Source: Anaerolineales bacterium (GTDB taxonomy: Bacteria; Chloroflexota; Anaerolineae; Anaerolineales; UBA11579). Taken from it: a stretch of DNA of 43,311 nt. Of the stretch, positions 15,228 to 22,299 are shown piece after piece; the first letter of the stretch is position 1; the number at the start of each line of letters is the position of its first letter. Below the pieces are notes generated by a model. That model did no database searches. It was not told where the DNA came from and saw only the letters and a list, made by a program, of their open reading frames with translations. Where the stretch lies: positions 1 through 43,311 of the forward strand of contig JAGVCA010000012.1 of NCBI GenBank assembly GCA_020059485.1. Direction: 5' to 3'. A program made the translations under genes and the position numbers.

Positions 15228-16252
15228 TGCCGGTCGCGGTCGAAGATGTCCTGGCTGGAAACAGACTGGCGCTTGCCCGACTGCTTTCCCAGATCGAAAA
15301 TGATACGGCTGAAGGCCGGCAGATATTAAACGAACTGTTCCCGCACAGCGGGCAAGCCGCCCTGATCGGTGTGACCGGTGCACCCGGGACCGGTAAATCC
15401 TCCCTTGTAAACCAGATCGCATATCATTACCGCCACCCGGCAGATGGCCGGCAGCCAAAGCGGGTGGCAGTGGTGGCTGTCGATCCCAGCAGTCCCTTTA
15501 GCGGCGGCGCGGTCCTGGGCGACCGCATCCGGATGCATTCATTGAGTGGCGACCCGGATGTTTTTATCCGTTCGATGGCTTCGCGCGGCTCGCTGGGAGG
15601 GCTGGCGCGGGCGACAGCCGGGCTGGTGCAGGCCTTCGATGCGGCTGGTTTCGAGATCATCCTGATCGAGACGGTGGGGGCCGGTCAGGCCGAGGTGGAG
15701 ATCGCCCGGCTGGCCCATACCACTCTGGTGGTTGAGGCACCGGGGTTGGGGGATGATGTGCAGGCGATCAAGGCCGGGATCCTGGAGATCGCCGATATCC
15801 TGGTGGTCAACAAGGCCGACCGTCCGGGCGTGGAGCAGACCGAACGAGCGCTGCGCGGTATGCTGCAGTTGGCACATCCCGGCAAACGGCAGTACCATCA
15901 TGGACGCCTGATCTCCGCCCCGGAGCCTGAAGAGAAGCCGTTGAATGAACCGGAATGGGTCCCGCCAATCCAGCGAACGGTTGCCACCGAAGGGAACGGC
16001 GTGTCTGAGCTGCTGGCCCTGATCGACCAACACCGGGACTATTTGAAACAAACTGGCGAACTGGCCCGTCGCGAGGCAGCCAGGCTGACTGCCGAAGTAG
16101 ACCTGCTGGTGGAAGCCGGACTGGTGGACCGCTGGAGGAGAGGTCTGGCAAATGGCTGGTACCAGGAGGTACTTGCGAGGGTCATGAACCGGGAGATCTC
16201 TCCCCGTCAGGCAGCAGCGAAGCTGACCGCATCAAAAAGAGAGGAAGGGTAG
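15227..16252 (+). CDS. meaB: MeaB/ArgK-type G3E GTPase, mutase chaperone
   Basis: A 341-residue P-loop GTPase. The Walker A motif is GAPGTGKS at residues 51-58. A VAVDPSSPFSGG switch and DRIRMHSLSGDPDVFIRSMASRG block follow, all typical of MeaB. NKAD supplies guanine specificity. MeaB proteins protect and reload B12-dependent acyl-CoA mutases: they gate cobalamin delivery and eject damaged cofactor. The one-base overlap with the B12-binding subunit gene fixes the partner. A C-terminal helical tail of about 50 residues may dimerise. The ATG lacks a strong ribosome site, consistent with coupling to the upstream gene. Confidence 0.94.
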   Translation: MPVAVEDVLAGNRLALARLLSQIENDTAEGRQILNELFPHSGQAALIGVTGAPGTGKSSLVNQIAYHYRHPADGRQPKRVAVVAVDPSSPFSGGAVLGDRIRMHSLSGDPDVFIRSMASRGSLGGLARATAGLVQAFDAAGFEIILIETVGAGQAEVEIARLAHTTLVVEAPGLGDDVQAIKAGILEIADILVVNKADRPGVEQTERALRGMLQLAHPGKRQYHHGRLISAPEPEEKPLNEPEWVPPIQRTVATEGNGVSELLALIDQHRDYLKQTGELARREAARLTAEVDLLVEAGLVDRWRRGLANGWYQEVLARVMNREISPRQAAAKLTASKREEG

Positions 16253-16254
16253 TC

Positions 16255-16824
16255 ATGATTTATGGAAAAAGGATCCGGCTAGCAGCAGTCGAACGGGAAG
16301 ACCTGCCAACCTTTGTGAAATGGCTGAACGATCCCGAGGTGCGGGAAGGGCTGGCAATGTACCTGCCGATGTCGTTGGCGCAGGAAGAAAAGTGGTTCGA
16401 AAACATGCTGGAACGAACCGCGGACAGCCAGCCGCTGAAGATCCAGGCACAGGAAGGGCAGGCGTGGATCTTGATCGGGAATATGGGTTTGTTCGATTTC
16501 GATCACCATGCCCGCAGCGCCGAGATCGGGATCATGATAGGAGAAAAGAAGTATTGGAATCAAGGATACGGCACCGAGGCGGTCACGCTCCTGCTGCAGC
16601 ATGGTTTTGAAACCTTGAACCTGAACCGGTTGATGCTGCGGGTTTATGAGGATAACCTGCGGGCGATCCGCTGCTATGAGAAATCCGGCCTGGCGCATGA
16701 TGGACGGCTTCGCCAGGCTCGATACCATCGCGGGAGTTATCAGGATGTGTTGATCATGTCGATACTCAAGAGTGAGTGGGATGACAGGAAAATGATGAGG
16801 GATGTTACCGATGCGGACAAGTGA
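16255..16824 (+). CDS. GNAT-family N-acetyltransferase (RimJ/RimL-like)
   Basis: A 189-residue acetyltransferase. 'IRLAAVEREDLPTFVKWLND' at the N-terminus and 'GIMIGEKKYWNQGYGTEAV' at about 97-115 match the RimJ/RimL branch. Q-G-Y-G-T-E is the acetyl-CoA pyrophosphate-binding loop. 'LNLNRLMLRVYEDNLRAIR' is the conserved strand-helix after it. RimJ/L enzymes acetylate ribosomal protein N-termini, but this branch also covers antibiotic, polyamine and amino-acid acetyltransferases, so the substrate is open. GGAAGGG precedes the ATG. The gene starts two bases after meaB and its 3' end overlaps prs, so it belongs to the same transcript. Confidence 0.9.
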   Translation: MIYGKRIRLAAVEREDLPTFVKWLNDPEVREGLAMYLPMSLAQEEKWFENMLERTADSQPLKIQAQEGQAWILIGNMGLFDFDHHARSAEIGIMIGEKKYWNQGYGTEAVTLLLQHGFETLNLNRLMLRVYEDNLRAIRCYEKSGLAHDGRLRQARYHRGSYQDVLIMSILKSEWDDRKMMRDVTDADK

Positions 16825-17791
16825 CGTAAAGATTTACGGAGACATCAAGCTGTACGGCGGGAATGGCAACCCGGAATTGGCGGCCAGGATCGCCGAATAT
16901 CTCGGACAGAAGCTGAGTGGCCGGCAGATCATTGAGTTCCCGAACGAAAACTTGCTGGTCAAGCTGGACGACAGCGCCCGGGGGCAGGATGTATATGTCC
17001 TCCAGTCTTTATGCCGGCCGGTCCACCGCAATATCATGGAACTGCTGATTATGCTGCAGACCTTGCGCCTGGATTCGGCGGGACGGATCACCGCGGTAGT
17101 GCCTTACCTGACCTATGCGCGCTCGGACAAGAAGGACCAGCCGCGCGTACCGATCACCGCCAGGTTGATGGCCGACCTGATCGAAGTGGCAGGCGCAGAC
17201 CGGTATATGACGCTTGACCTGCATGCCGGACAGATCCAGGGTTTCTTCTCGATCCCGGGCGATGTGCTGACAGCCTTCCATATCATCACGAAATATGTTG
17301 AGGAGATAATGCCGCGGATGAAGGACCCGGTAGTGGTGACGGCTGACCTGGGCTTTGCCAAGAAAGGGCGCAATTTCGCGAATGATCTGGGCGTCCCGCT
17401 GGCATTGATCGAGAAACGGCGTTCGCGTTCCGGGGACAATACCCAGGCATTGAACCTGGTCGGTGATGTCAATGGCAGAGATGTGATCCTGGTGGATGAT
17501 GAGATCGATACGGCTGGCTCTGTTTCGCAGGCAGTCAGCCTGCTGAAGCGGGAGGGTTGTCTGGATATCACCCTGACATGCGTGCACCCGGTATTTTCGT
17601 ACCCCGCGGTCGAGCGGTTGGAGAGTGCCCCGATCAAGGAGATCATCTGCACGGATACCATTCCGATCGAGGATGATATCCGTCACCGGTTAAGCGACCG
17701 GCTGACCGTGCTTTCGATCGCACCGCTCCTGGGCGAGGTCATCCTGCGCGCGCATGAAGGCCGCAGCGTGGGTGAGATGTTCAATGAATAG
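16811..17791 (+). CDS. prs: Ribose-phosphate pyrophosphokinase (PRPP synthetase)
   Basis: The enzyme makes PRPP from ribose-5-phosphate and ATP for nucleotide, His and Trp synthesis. The chosen start gives 326 residues; an ATG at 16802 would add three. Signatures in order are: 'LYGGNGNPELA' at the N-terminus; 'YLTYARSDKKDQPR' (ATP-binding, catalytic region); 'LDLHAGQIQGFF'; the Lys-Arg-Arg flexible loop (IEKRRS); and the PRPP-binding 'VILVDDEIDTAGS'. Length and motifs fit class I PRPP synthetases. It overlaps the 3' end of the GNAT gene and is followed 5 nt later by mutM, so expression is linked to both. Confidence 0.95.
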   Translation: MRTSDVKIYGDIKLYGGNGNPELAARIAEYLGQKLSGRQIIEFPNENLLVKLDDSARGQDVYVLQSLCRPVHRNIMELLIMLQTLRLDSAGRITAVVPYLTYARSDKKDQPRVPITARLMADLIEVAGADRYMTLDLHAGQIQGFFSIPGDVLTAFHIITKYVEEIMPRMKDPVVVTADLGFAKKGRNFANDLGVPLALIEKRRSRSGDNTQALNLVGDVNGRDVILVDDEIDTAGSVSQAVSLLKREGCLDITLTCVHPVFSYPAVERLESAPIKEIICTDTIPIEDDIRHRLSDRLTVLSIAPLLGEVILRAHEGRSVGEMFNE

Positions 17792-17796
17792 GAACC

Positions 17797-18627
17797 ATGC
17801 CAGAACTGCCTGAAGTCGAAACCATCGCCCGTACTCTGCGAGACGGGACGAACGAGCAGCCAGGGGTGGTGGGCAAGCGGATCACCACTGTCCAGGTGGA
17901 ATGGCCGGGGATCGTGGCCTGGCCGGATGCATCCAGTTTTCAGGCGCTGGCGCTGGGACAGACGATCAAGTCTGTCGGTCGGCGCGGAAAATATCTTGTC
18001 CTGGGCTTAACCGACGATACGCTGCTGATCCATTTGCGGATGAGTGGTGATATTCATGTCACGCCGATCGACCAGACCCCGGCAAATCACATCCGGGTAT
18101 GGTTTGGGCTGGATCGGGACTGGAAGCTGTCTTTCAATAACCCGCGCAAGTTCGGGCGCGTCTGGCTGCTGGAAGACCCGGCAGTCGAATTGGGAAAACT
18201 GGGGCCGGAACCGCTGGATCCCACGCTGAATGGGGCTGTTCTACACGCCATGCTGCAGTCCCGGAAACGCCAGATCAAACCGCTGCTGCTGGACCAGACC
18301 TTCCTGGCGGGTGTGGGCAACATCTACGCCGACGAAGCCCTGAACCTGGCCGGTATCCATCCGCTGACCCGCGCCAATCAGATCACCGGAGCACAGGCGA
18401 AGGCTTTGCTAGCAGCGCTGCGCAGTGTGCTGGAAGAAGGGATCCGCCGGAATGGGGCCAGTATCGACTGGGTGTATCGCGGCGGCGAGTTCCAGAACTA
18501 TTTTCGGGTGTACGACCGGGCGGGAAAACCGTGCCCGACATGCGGGACACCAGTCGTGAGGATCGTGGTCGGCCAGCGCGGGACACACCTGTGTCCCGCA
18601 TGTCAGCGGGCTGCCCGGGAGGTGTAG
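17797..18627 (+). CDS. mutM: Formamidopyrimidine-DNA glycosylase
   Basis: A 276-residue base-excision repair enzyme that removes 8-oxoguanine and formamidopyrimidines and nicks the abasic site. The N-terminus is M-PELPEVE: Pro2 is the nucleophile and Glu3 the acid once Met is removed. 'SVGRRGKYLVL' carries the conserved Lys, and 'QTFLAGVGNIYADEAL' is the helix-two-turn-helix. A C-terminal zinc finger, C-P-T-C ... C-P-A-C (about 246-270), is complete. All catalytic positions are kept, which favours MutM over the related Nei. AGGAA precedes the ATG. It is within a tightly spaced plus-strand gene run. Confidence 0.95.
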   Translation: MPELPEVETIARTLRDGTNEQPGVVGKRITTVQVEWPGIVAWPDASSFQALALGQTIKSVGRRGKYLVLGLTDDTLLIHLRMSGDIHVTPIDQTPANHIRVWFGLDRDWKLSFNNPRKFGRVWLLEDPAVELGKLGPEPLDPTLNGAVLHAMLQSRKRQIKPLLLDQTFLAGVGNIYADEALNLAGIHPLTRANQITGAQAKALLAALRSVLEEGIRRNGASIDWVYRGGEFQNYFRVYDRAGKPCPTCGTPVVRIVVGQRGTHLCPACQRAAREV

Positions 18628-18630
18628 GCA

Positions 18631-19521
18631 ATGGATGCCCTAACGTATATTATCGCCTTGATGACCGCTATCGTGTTCACGTGGGTGGGGTACTTCCTCG
18701 GGAATTTCTTCCCGATATTTGGACAGGCAAAGAAAGCCCGTCAGGCGCGTCAGGAGGCTGGCCGCTCGCTGGTGGACCTGGGTCCGTTGCGCCGCGCGTT
18801 CGGCCGACTGCTGGATTGGCTGCTGGAACGGGAACCTCAACCTGAAGCCGAGACGGAACTTGATACCAGGGTTCCATCAGAGGCAGGTACGTCAGACCCG
18901 GGTCAACCAGAAGCAATCAGCACCACGCCAAAGCAGAGTGTGATGCCGGCGATGCCCGAAGAGCTTGGAGATGATGCGGTGTCGTTATGGCACGACCGAA
19001 GGCAGCGTAAATTGATCGCTCAGGTTGGAAAGGACCGGATCGATCTGGACCAGGATCTGAGCGAAGCGCAGCGGAGCGCCCTTTCGATGCTGCTGGTCGA
19101 TCTGCAGGACCGGGTTGGGGTCTCCGCCACCATCCGTGAGGCACTCGCTCAGGATGCGAACCGGGCGGTCGCCGAACAGGACCGTAAACGGCTTGTCCCG
19201 AAAAAGGATGAGGAGATCAAGCCGCCCTCCTTAAACCCGCTGCGAACCTTTGTTAATTATGTCCAGGCGGATGCCCCCAAACTGGAAAGTGCATCGCTCT
19301 CGATCCCGGAACAGATCGACGCCTATCTGCAGGACCTGATCGAAGGAACCCCTTTAGCCTCGCGCGGCATCTCTGTGGCCGATTGGCCCAAGCGCGGGGT
19401 GGTGTTCATCGTTGGGGTGGAGGTGTATGACGACATCCAGCGCATCCCGGACCCGGAAGTGCAGAAAGCGATTCGGGCGGCTGTCAAGATGTGGGAAGAT
19501 TCTCGGGAAGAGGAGTCATAA
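18631..19521 (+). CDS. Unknown membrane-anchored protein
   Basis: A 296-residue protein of a family I do not recognise. One N-terminal hydrophobic segment (about 5-30, 'YIIALMTAIVFTWVGYFLG') probably anchors it, with the rest cytoplasmic: the next residues are KKARQARQE. A Gln/Pro/Glu/Thr-rich linker (about 70-115) leads to a domain of about 180 residues. That domain has 'LWHDRRQRKLIAQVGKDRIDL', then 'SAALSMLL'-like helical sequence and a C-terminal beta-alpha unit ('GVVFIVGVEVYDDIQRIPD'). GGAGGTG precedes the ATG, three bases after the mutM stop. It may localise a cytoplasmic activity to the membrane. Confidence 0.75.
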   Translation: MDALTYIIALMTAIVFTWVGYFLGNFFPIFGQAKKARQARQEAGRSLVDLGPLRRAFGRLLDWLLEREPQPEAETELDTRVPSEAGTSDPGQPEAISTTPKQSVMPAMPEELGDDAVSLWHDRRQRKLIAQVGKDRIDLDQDLSEAQRSALSMLLVDLQDRVGVSATIREALAQDANRAVAEQDRKRLVPKKDEEIKPPSLNPLRTFVNYVQADAPKLESASLSIPEQIDAYLQDLIEGTPLASRGISVADWPKRGVVFIVGVEVYDDIQRIPDPEVQKAIRAAVKMWEDSREEES

Positions 19522-19573
19522 CCGGGGATAGCCCGGCTTGAGAAGCATCATAAACGATTTGAGGAGGAGATCC

Positions 19574-20236
19574 ATGAATTTGGTGAATTTACTGATTCTG
19601 GTCATTTGTCTGGGCATCAATCTAGCTTTGGTCGTGGCGGCAATTGCCTACAGAAAGCCAGGTCAGGTTAGTCAGTATGTCAGATGTCCCTATTGCGATG
19701 AAAAGATCCGTGCCAAAGCCCTGGTCTGCAAACACTGTGGCAGCAAGATCGAGGAAGTAACCTCAGATGAAGAGGGAGAGCGTGATCAACCCCACGCAAC
19801 GGGATTGCCCCAAATTGCCCAGTTCGGGCATATTCTAATGCTCCTGTTTTCTTCAGTTTTGATCCTGGTCTATCTGGGTGTGACGTTCTCGTCCTTGCAC
19901 AATCACGATTCGGATTACTCAGACATACTCAGAGAATTTACATTGTCAGAATATTCAAATGGGGAAACCGATCAGATCTGTGGCGATGGTTATTACGAAA
20001 CAGACAGATTATTATCGGTAAGTGATTGCTTTTTCGAGACAGGCGAAGCTCGGCGAGCCCGGTGGTCGAGTGCAATCATTCATGTACTCGTGATGTTGGT
20101 ATTGGTCGCTTACGGGTATGGTATCTGGTGGTTTAGATTGAGGAAACCGGTCATCTCAACAATTTTGTCATTTCTTGCGTCAATTCCGTGTATCATGATG
20201 TACATCCTGTTCTCTTTGCAGATAAATTCTTTGTAA
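19574..20236 (+). CDS. Membrane protein with an N-terminal zinc ribbon
   Basis: A 220-residue protein when started at the ATG at 19574, which follows a strong GAGGAGGAG; a TTG start at 19538 would add 12 residues. A hydrophobic segment (about 4-24) precedes a double CXXC zinc ribbon (CPYC ... CKHC, about 39-58). An acidic linker follows, then three more hydrophobic segments (about 82-105, 170-190 and 197-215). Zinc ribbons next to membrane spans are common in small uncharacterised bacterial proteins and give no specific function. Composition is slightly less GC-rich than its neighbours. Its end is only 12 nt from the convergent MBL gene, with no terminator visible. Confidence 0.75.
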   Translation: MNLVNLLILVICLGINLALVVAAIAYRKPGQVSQYVRCPYCDEKIRAKALVCKHCGSKIEEVTSDEEGERDQPHATGLPQIAQFGHILMLLFSSVLILVYLGVTFSSLHNHDSDYSDILREFTLSEYSNGETDQICGDGYYETDRLLSVSDCFFETGEARRARWSSAIIHVLVMLVLVAYGYGIWWFRLRKPVISTILSFLASIPCIMMYILFSLQINSL

Positions 20237-20248
20237 AATCGACTGGGT

Positions 20249-21109
20249 TCAATGGCCAAAGAGTAAGGAGATCGACCCTGACTCCAACCGCTCGACCGAA
20301 TATTGCCCCTTTTCATCTTTTACCAGCCTGCCCTTGCGGGTATAGCAGTCATGCTGGAAAACGAGGACTGCTTCGCTCTCATAAGCCCATTGCTGCCAGC
20401 GGGTCTTGGTGCGGATGGTTTCGAGTGGTTCGACGTCGTAGGCCGTCACCCAGGAGGTACGGGCAAAGTGCAGGGCGTAGGAGGCCAGGTCTGAGAGGAA
20501 GAATACCGGCGGCCCGTCCTCGGGCTGGATGATGACGCTCTGGTGGCCGCGGGTATGTCCGCGTGTGACCACCGTTCGAACGTGGGGGGTGAAATCTGTA
20601 TCGCCGTGCAGCAGTGTCAATTGGCCGCTCTGCCACAAGGGGACGAAATTTTCAGGCAGATAGGTGCCGCGGGTGCGGGCATCCGGGTGAAAGGCGTCGG
20701 CAAATTCCATCCGCTGGACAAAGTATTCCGCCCGGGGAAAGGTCGGTTGGACCTGATCGCCCTCGAGGAAGGTGTTGCCGCCGCAGTGGTCGGAGTGTAA
20801 ATGGGTGTCGATGACAATGTCGATGTGTTCCGGAGCCAGGCCGTGCCGAGCGAGGTTTTCCAGTAAGGTGCCTTCCGGCCATTCCAGCCCCCACAGCCCC
20901 TGGGCTTTCTGATCCAGTTTATACCCCATCCCGGTATCGATCAGGATGTTCTTGCCCTCGGACCGGACCAGCAGGCTGTTCAGGTCCATCGGGGTACGCT
21001 GCTGGGGATCGACCGGCTGGTGATCGATCCATAACGGGCGCGGGACCAGCCCCATCGCACCGCCTGGATCTACCCAGACGCGTCCGGTCGGGATCAGCTG
21101 CCATTCCAT
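20249..21109 (-). CDS. MBL-fold metallo-hydrolase
   Basis: A 286-residue metallo-beta-lactamase-fold enzyme, started at the ATG at 21109 behind GGAGGAGG; a TTG at 21118 is possible. The metal site is H-L-H-S-D-H (residues 103-108), followed by GHTRGHQSV and FLSDLAS as further ligands. This pattern resembles the N-acyl-homoserine lactonase (AiiA-like) and related hydrolases rather than true beta-lactamases. The substrate is not predictable. It is encoded 5 nt downstream of adenosine deaminase and probably shares its transcript, although no functional link is known. Confidence 0.85.
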   Translation of the reverse strand: MEWQLIPTGRVWVDPGGAMGLVPRPLWIDHQPVDPQQRTPMDLNSLLVRSEGKNILIDTGMGYKLDQKAQGLWGLEWPEGTLLENLARHGLAPEHIDIVIDTHLHSDHCGGNTFLEGDQVQPTFPRAEYFVQRMEFADAFHPDARTRGTYLPENFVPLWQSGQLTLLHGDTDFTPHVRTVVTRGHTRGHQSVIIQPEDGPPVFFLSDLASYALHFARTSWVTAYDVEPLETIRTKTRWQQWAYESEAVLVFQHDCYTRKGRLVKDEKGQYSVERLESGSISLLFGH

Positions 21110-21114
21110 CGGGA

Positions 21115-22212
21115 TCAAACCTCCTCCAAGAAATGCTCGGCCAGCGCGCGTTCGAGGCGAAGGCGGAGGGCGGTTTTATCGACCTGCGGGAGGAAGGAAA
21201 AGTCGGCCGCGTTCAGGATCATCTCACGCAGATGGAAGAGAGTCAACCCTAACTGCCGACAGGCCAGTTCGTACTCGTTGGAAAGGTCGATATCGGAAAT
21301 GCCAGGATCATCGGTGTTCAGGGTCATCTGCAAGCCGGCCGCGTGCATCGCCACCAGGGGGTGCTCAGACAGAGTTCTGACCACCCCGCTGTGCCAGTTA
21401 GAGGTCGGGCAGACCTCGAACGAGATGCCCCTCCCGCCAGCCAATGCGGTCACCGCCGGGTCCTCCAGGACGCGGACACCATGGCCAATCCGTTCAGCGC
21501 CAAGCTGCTCGATCGCCAGCCGCACGATCTCGGGACCACCCCACTCGCCGGCGTGCACCGTGATGTGCAGACCGGCCCGACGGGCCTCTTGGAAGAGATG
21601 GGCGAACTCTTCACCCGGATGGGAGGCTTCAGCGCCGGCCAGGTCCACGCCAAGGACGCCGCGGCTGCGGCTGTCGGCGGCCAGCCCGATGACCTCCGTT
21701 GCAAGGTCGAGGCTCTCGTGGCGGTTAACGCTGACGATCAGTCCCACCTGGATCCCGAAGCGGGCAGCGGCATCCGCAGCGGCCGCCATGACCAGATTGA
21801 TGGCTTCATCCAGAGTGAGATCGTTAATCCTGGTCAGGGCGACCGGGGTGAAGCGCAGCTCAAGATAGTGGATATTGTCGCCGGCGGCATCCTCGACGGC
21901 TTCGTGCACGATCCGCTCGATAATCTCGGCTGAGCGGTAAAACTGCCGCAGCACGGTAAATTTCGAGAGGAAGTTCTCAAATGTGAAGGGATCCGGCGGA
22001 GAGACCTGGACAAGTTGGCGAAATGCGTCTGGCTGCTGCCAGGGCAGGTCGAGCTGATGATCACGGGCGATCTCGAGCATGGTCTCCAGCCGCAGTGCAC
22101 CTTCCAGATGCCGGTGCAGGTCAACCTTTGGCAAGGCGCGGAACCAGGTATTGGATCTGGCCTCGGCTGGGTGTGACTTTTCGGCGGACAATTTGCTGTG
22201 TTTCCCTTTCAC
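21115..22212 (-). CDS. add: Adenosine deaminase
   Basis: A 365-residue amidohydrolase that deaminates adenosine to inosine. The metal-binding H-R-H (residues 33-35) sits in 'LPKVDLHRHLEGALRL'. The catalytic region HAGEWGGP, HGVRVLED and the Zn ligand in LNTDDPGIS are all intact; 'VCPTSNWHSG' is a conserved block. These support adenosine deaminase; the close relative adenine deaminase is possible but less likely. The start is a GTG at 22212 with a weak GGCAGG upstream. A good promoter lies 43-71 nt before it, downstream of secA. It works in purine salvage. Confidence 0.93.
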   Translation of the reverse strand: MKGKHSKLSAEKSHPAEARSNTWFRALPKVDLHRHLEGALRLETMLEIARDHQLDLPWQQPDAFRQLVQVSPPDPFTFENFLSKFTVLRQFYRSAEIIERIVHEAVEDAAGDNIHYLELRFTPVALTRINDLTLDEAINLVMAAAADAAARFGIQVGLIVSVNRHESLDLATEVIGLAADSRSRGVLGVDLAGAEASHPGEEFAHLFQEARRAGLHITVHAGEWGGPEIVRLAIEQLGAERIGHGVRVLEDPAVTALAGGRGISFEVCPTSNWHSGVVRTLSEHPLVAMHAAGLQMTLNTDDPGISDIDLSNEYELACRQLGLTLFHLREMILNAADFSFLPQVDKTALRLRLERALAEHFLEEV

Positions 22213-22254
22213 GCGCCTGCCAGAAGAGATCTGGCGGGTTGGTGCGCTGCCAGT

Positions 22255-22283
22255 ATTGTAGGGGTGAACGCGAGAAAAGGCAA
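22255..22283 (-). promoter_or_regulatory. Promoter of add
   Basis: On the minus strand a -35 TTGCCT (22283-22278) and -10 TACAAT (22260-22255) are separated by exactly 17 nt. Expected start near 22248, 36 nt before the GTG of add. Confidence 0.75.
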
Positions 22284-22299
22284 ACCGGCAGGCAGGTTT

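Noticed and set aside
14687-15458. Upstream extension of lipoprotein A into the B12-subunit and meaB genes
   Set aside because: The extension is antisense to two conserved genes and lacks a ribosome site. The lipoprotein signal begins at 14684.
22219-22235. Small palindrome just upstream of add
   Set aside because: A six-base stem with a five-base loop is expected by chance at this frequency. It has no known role in add regulation.
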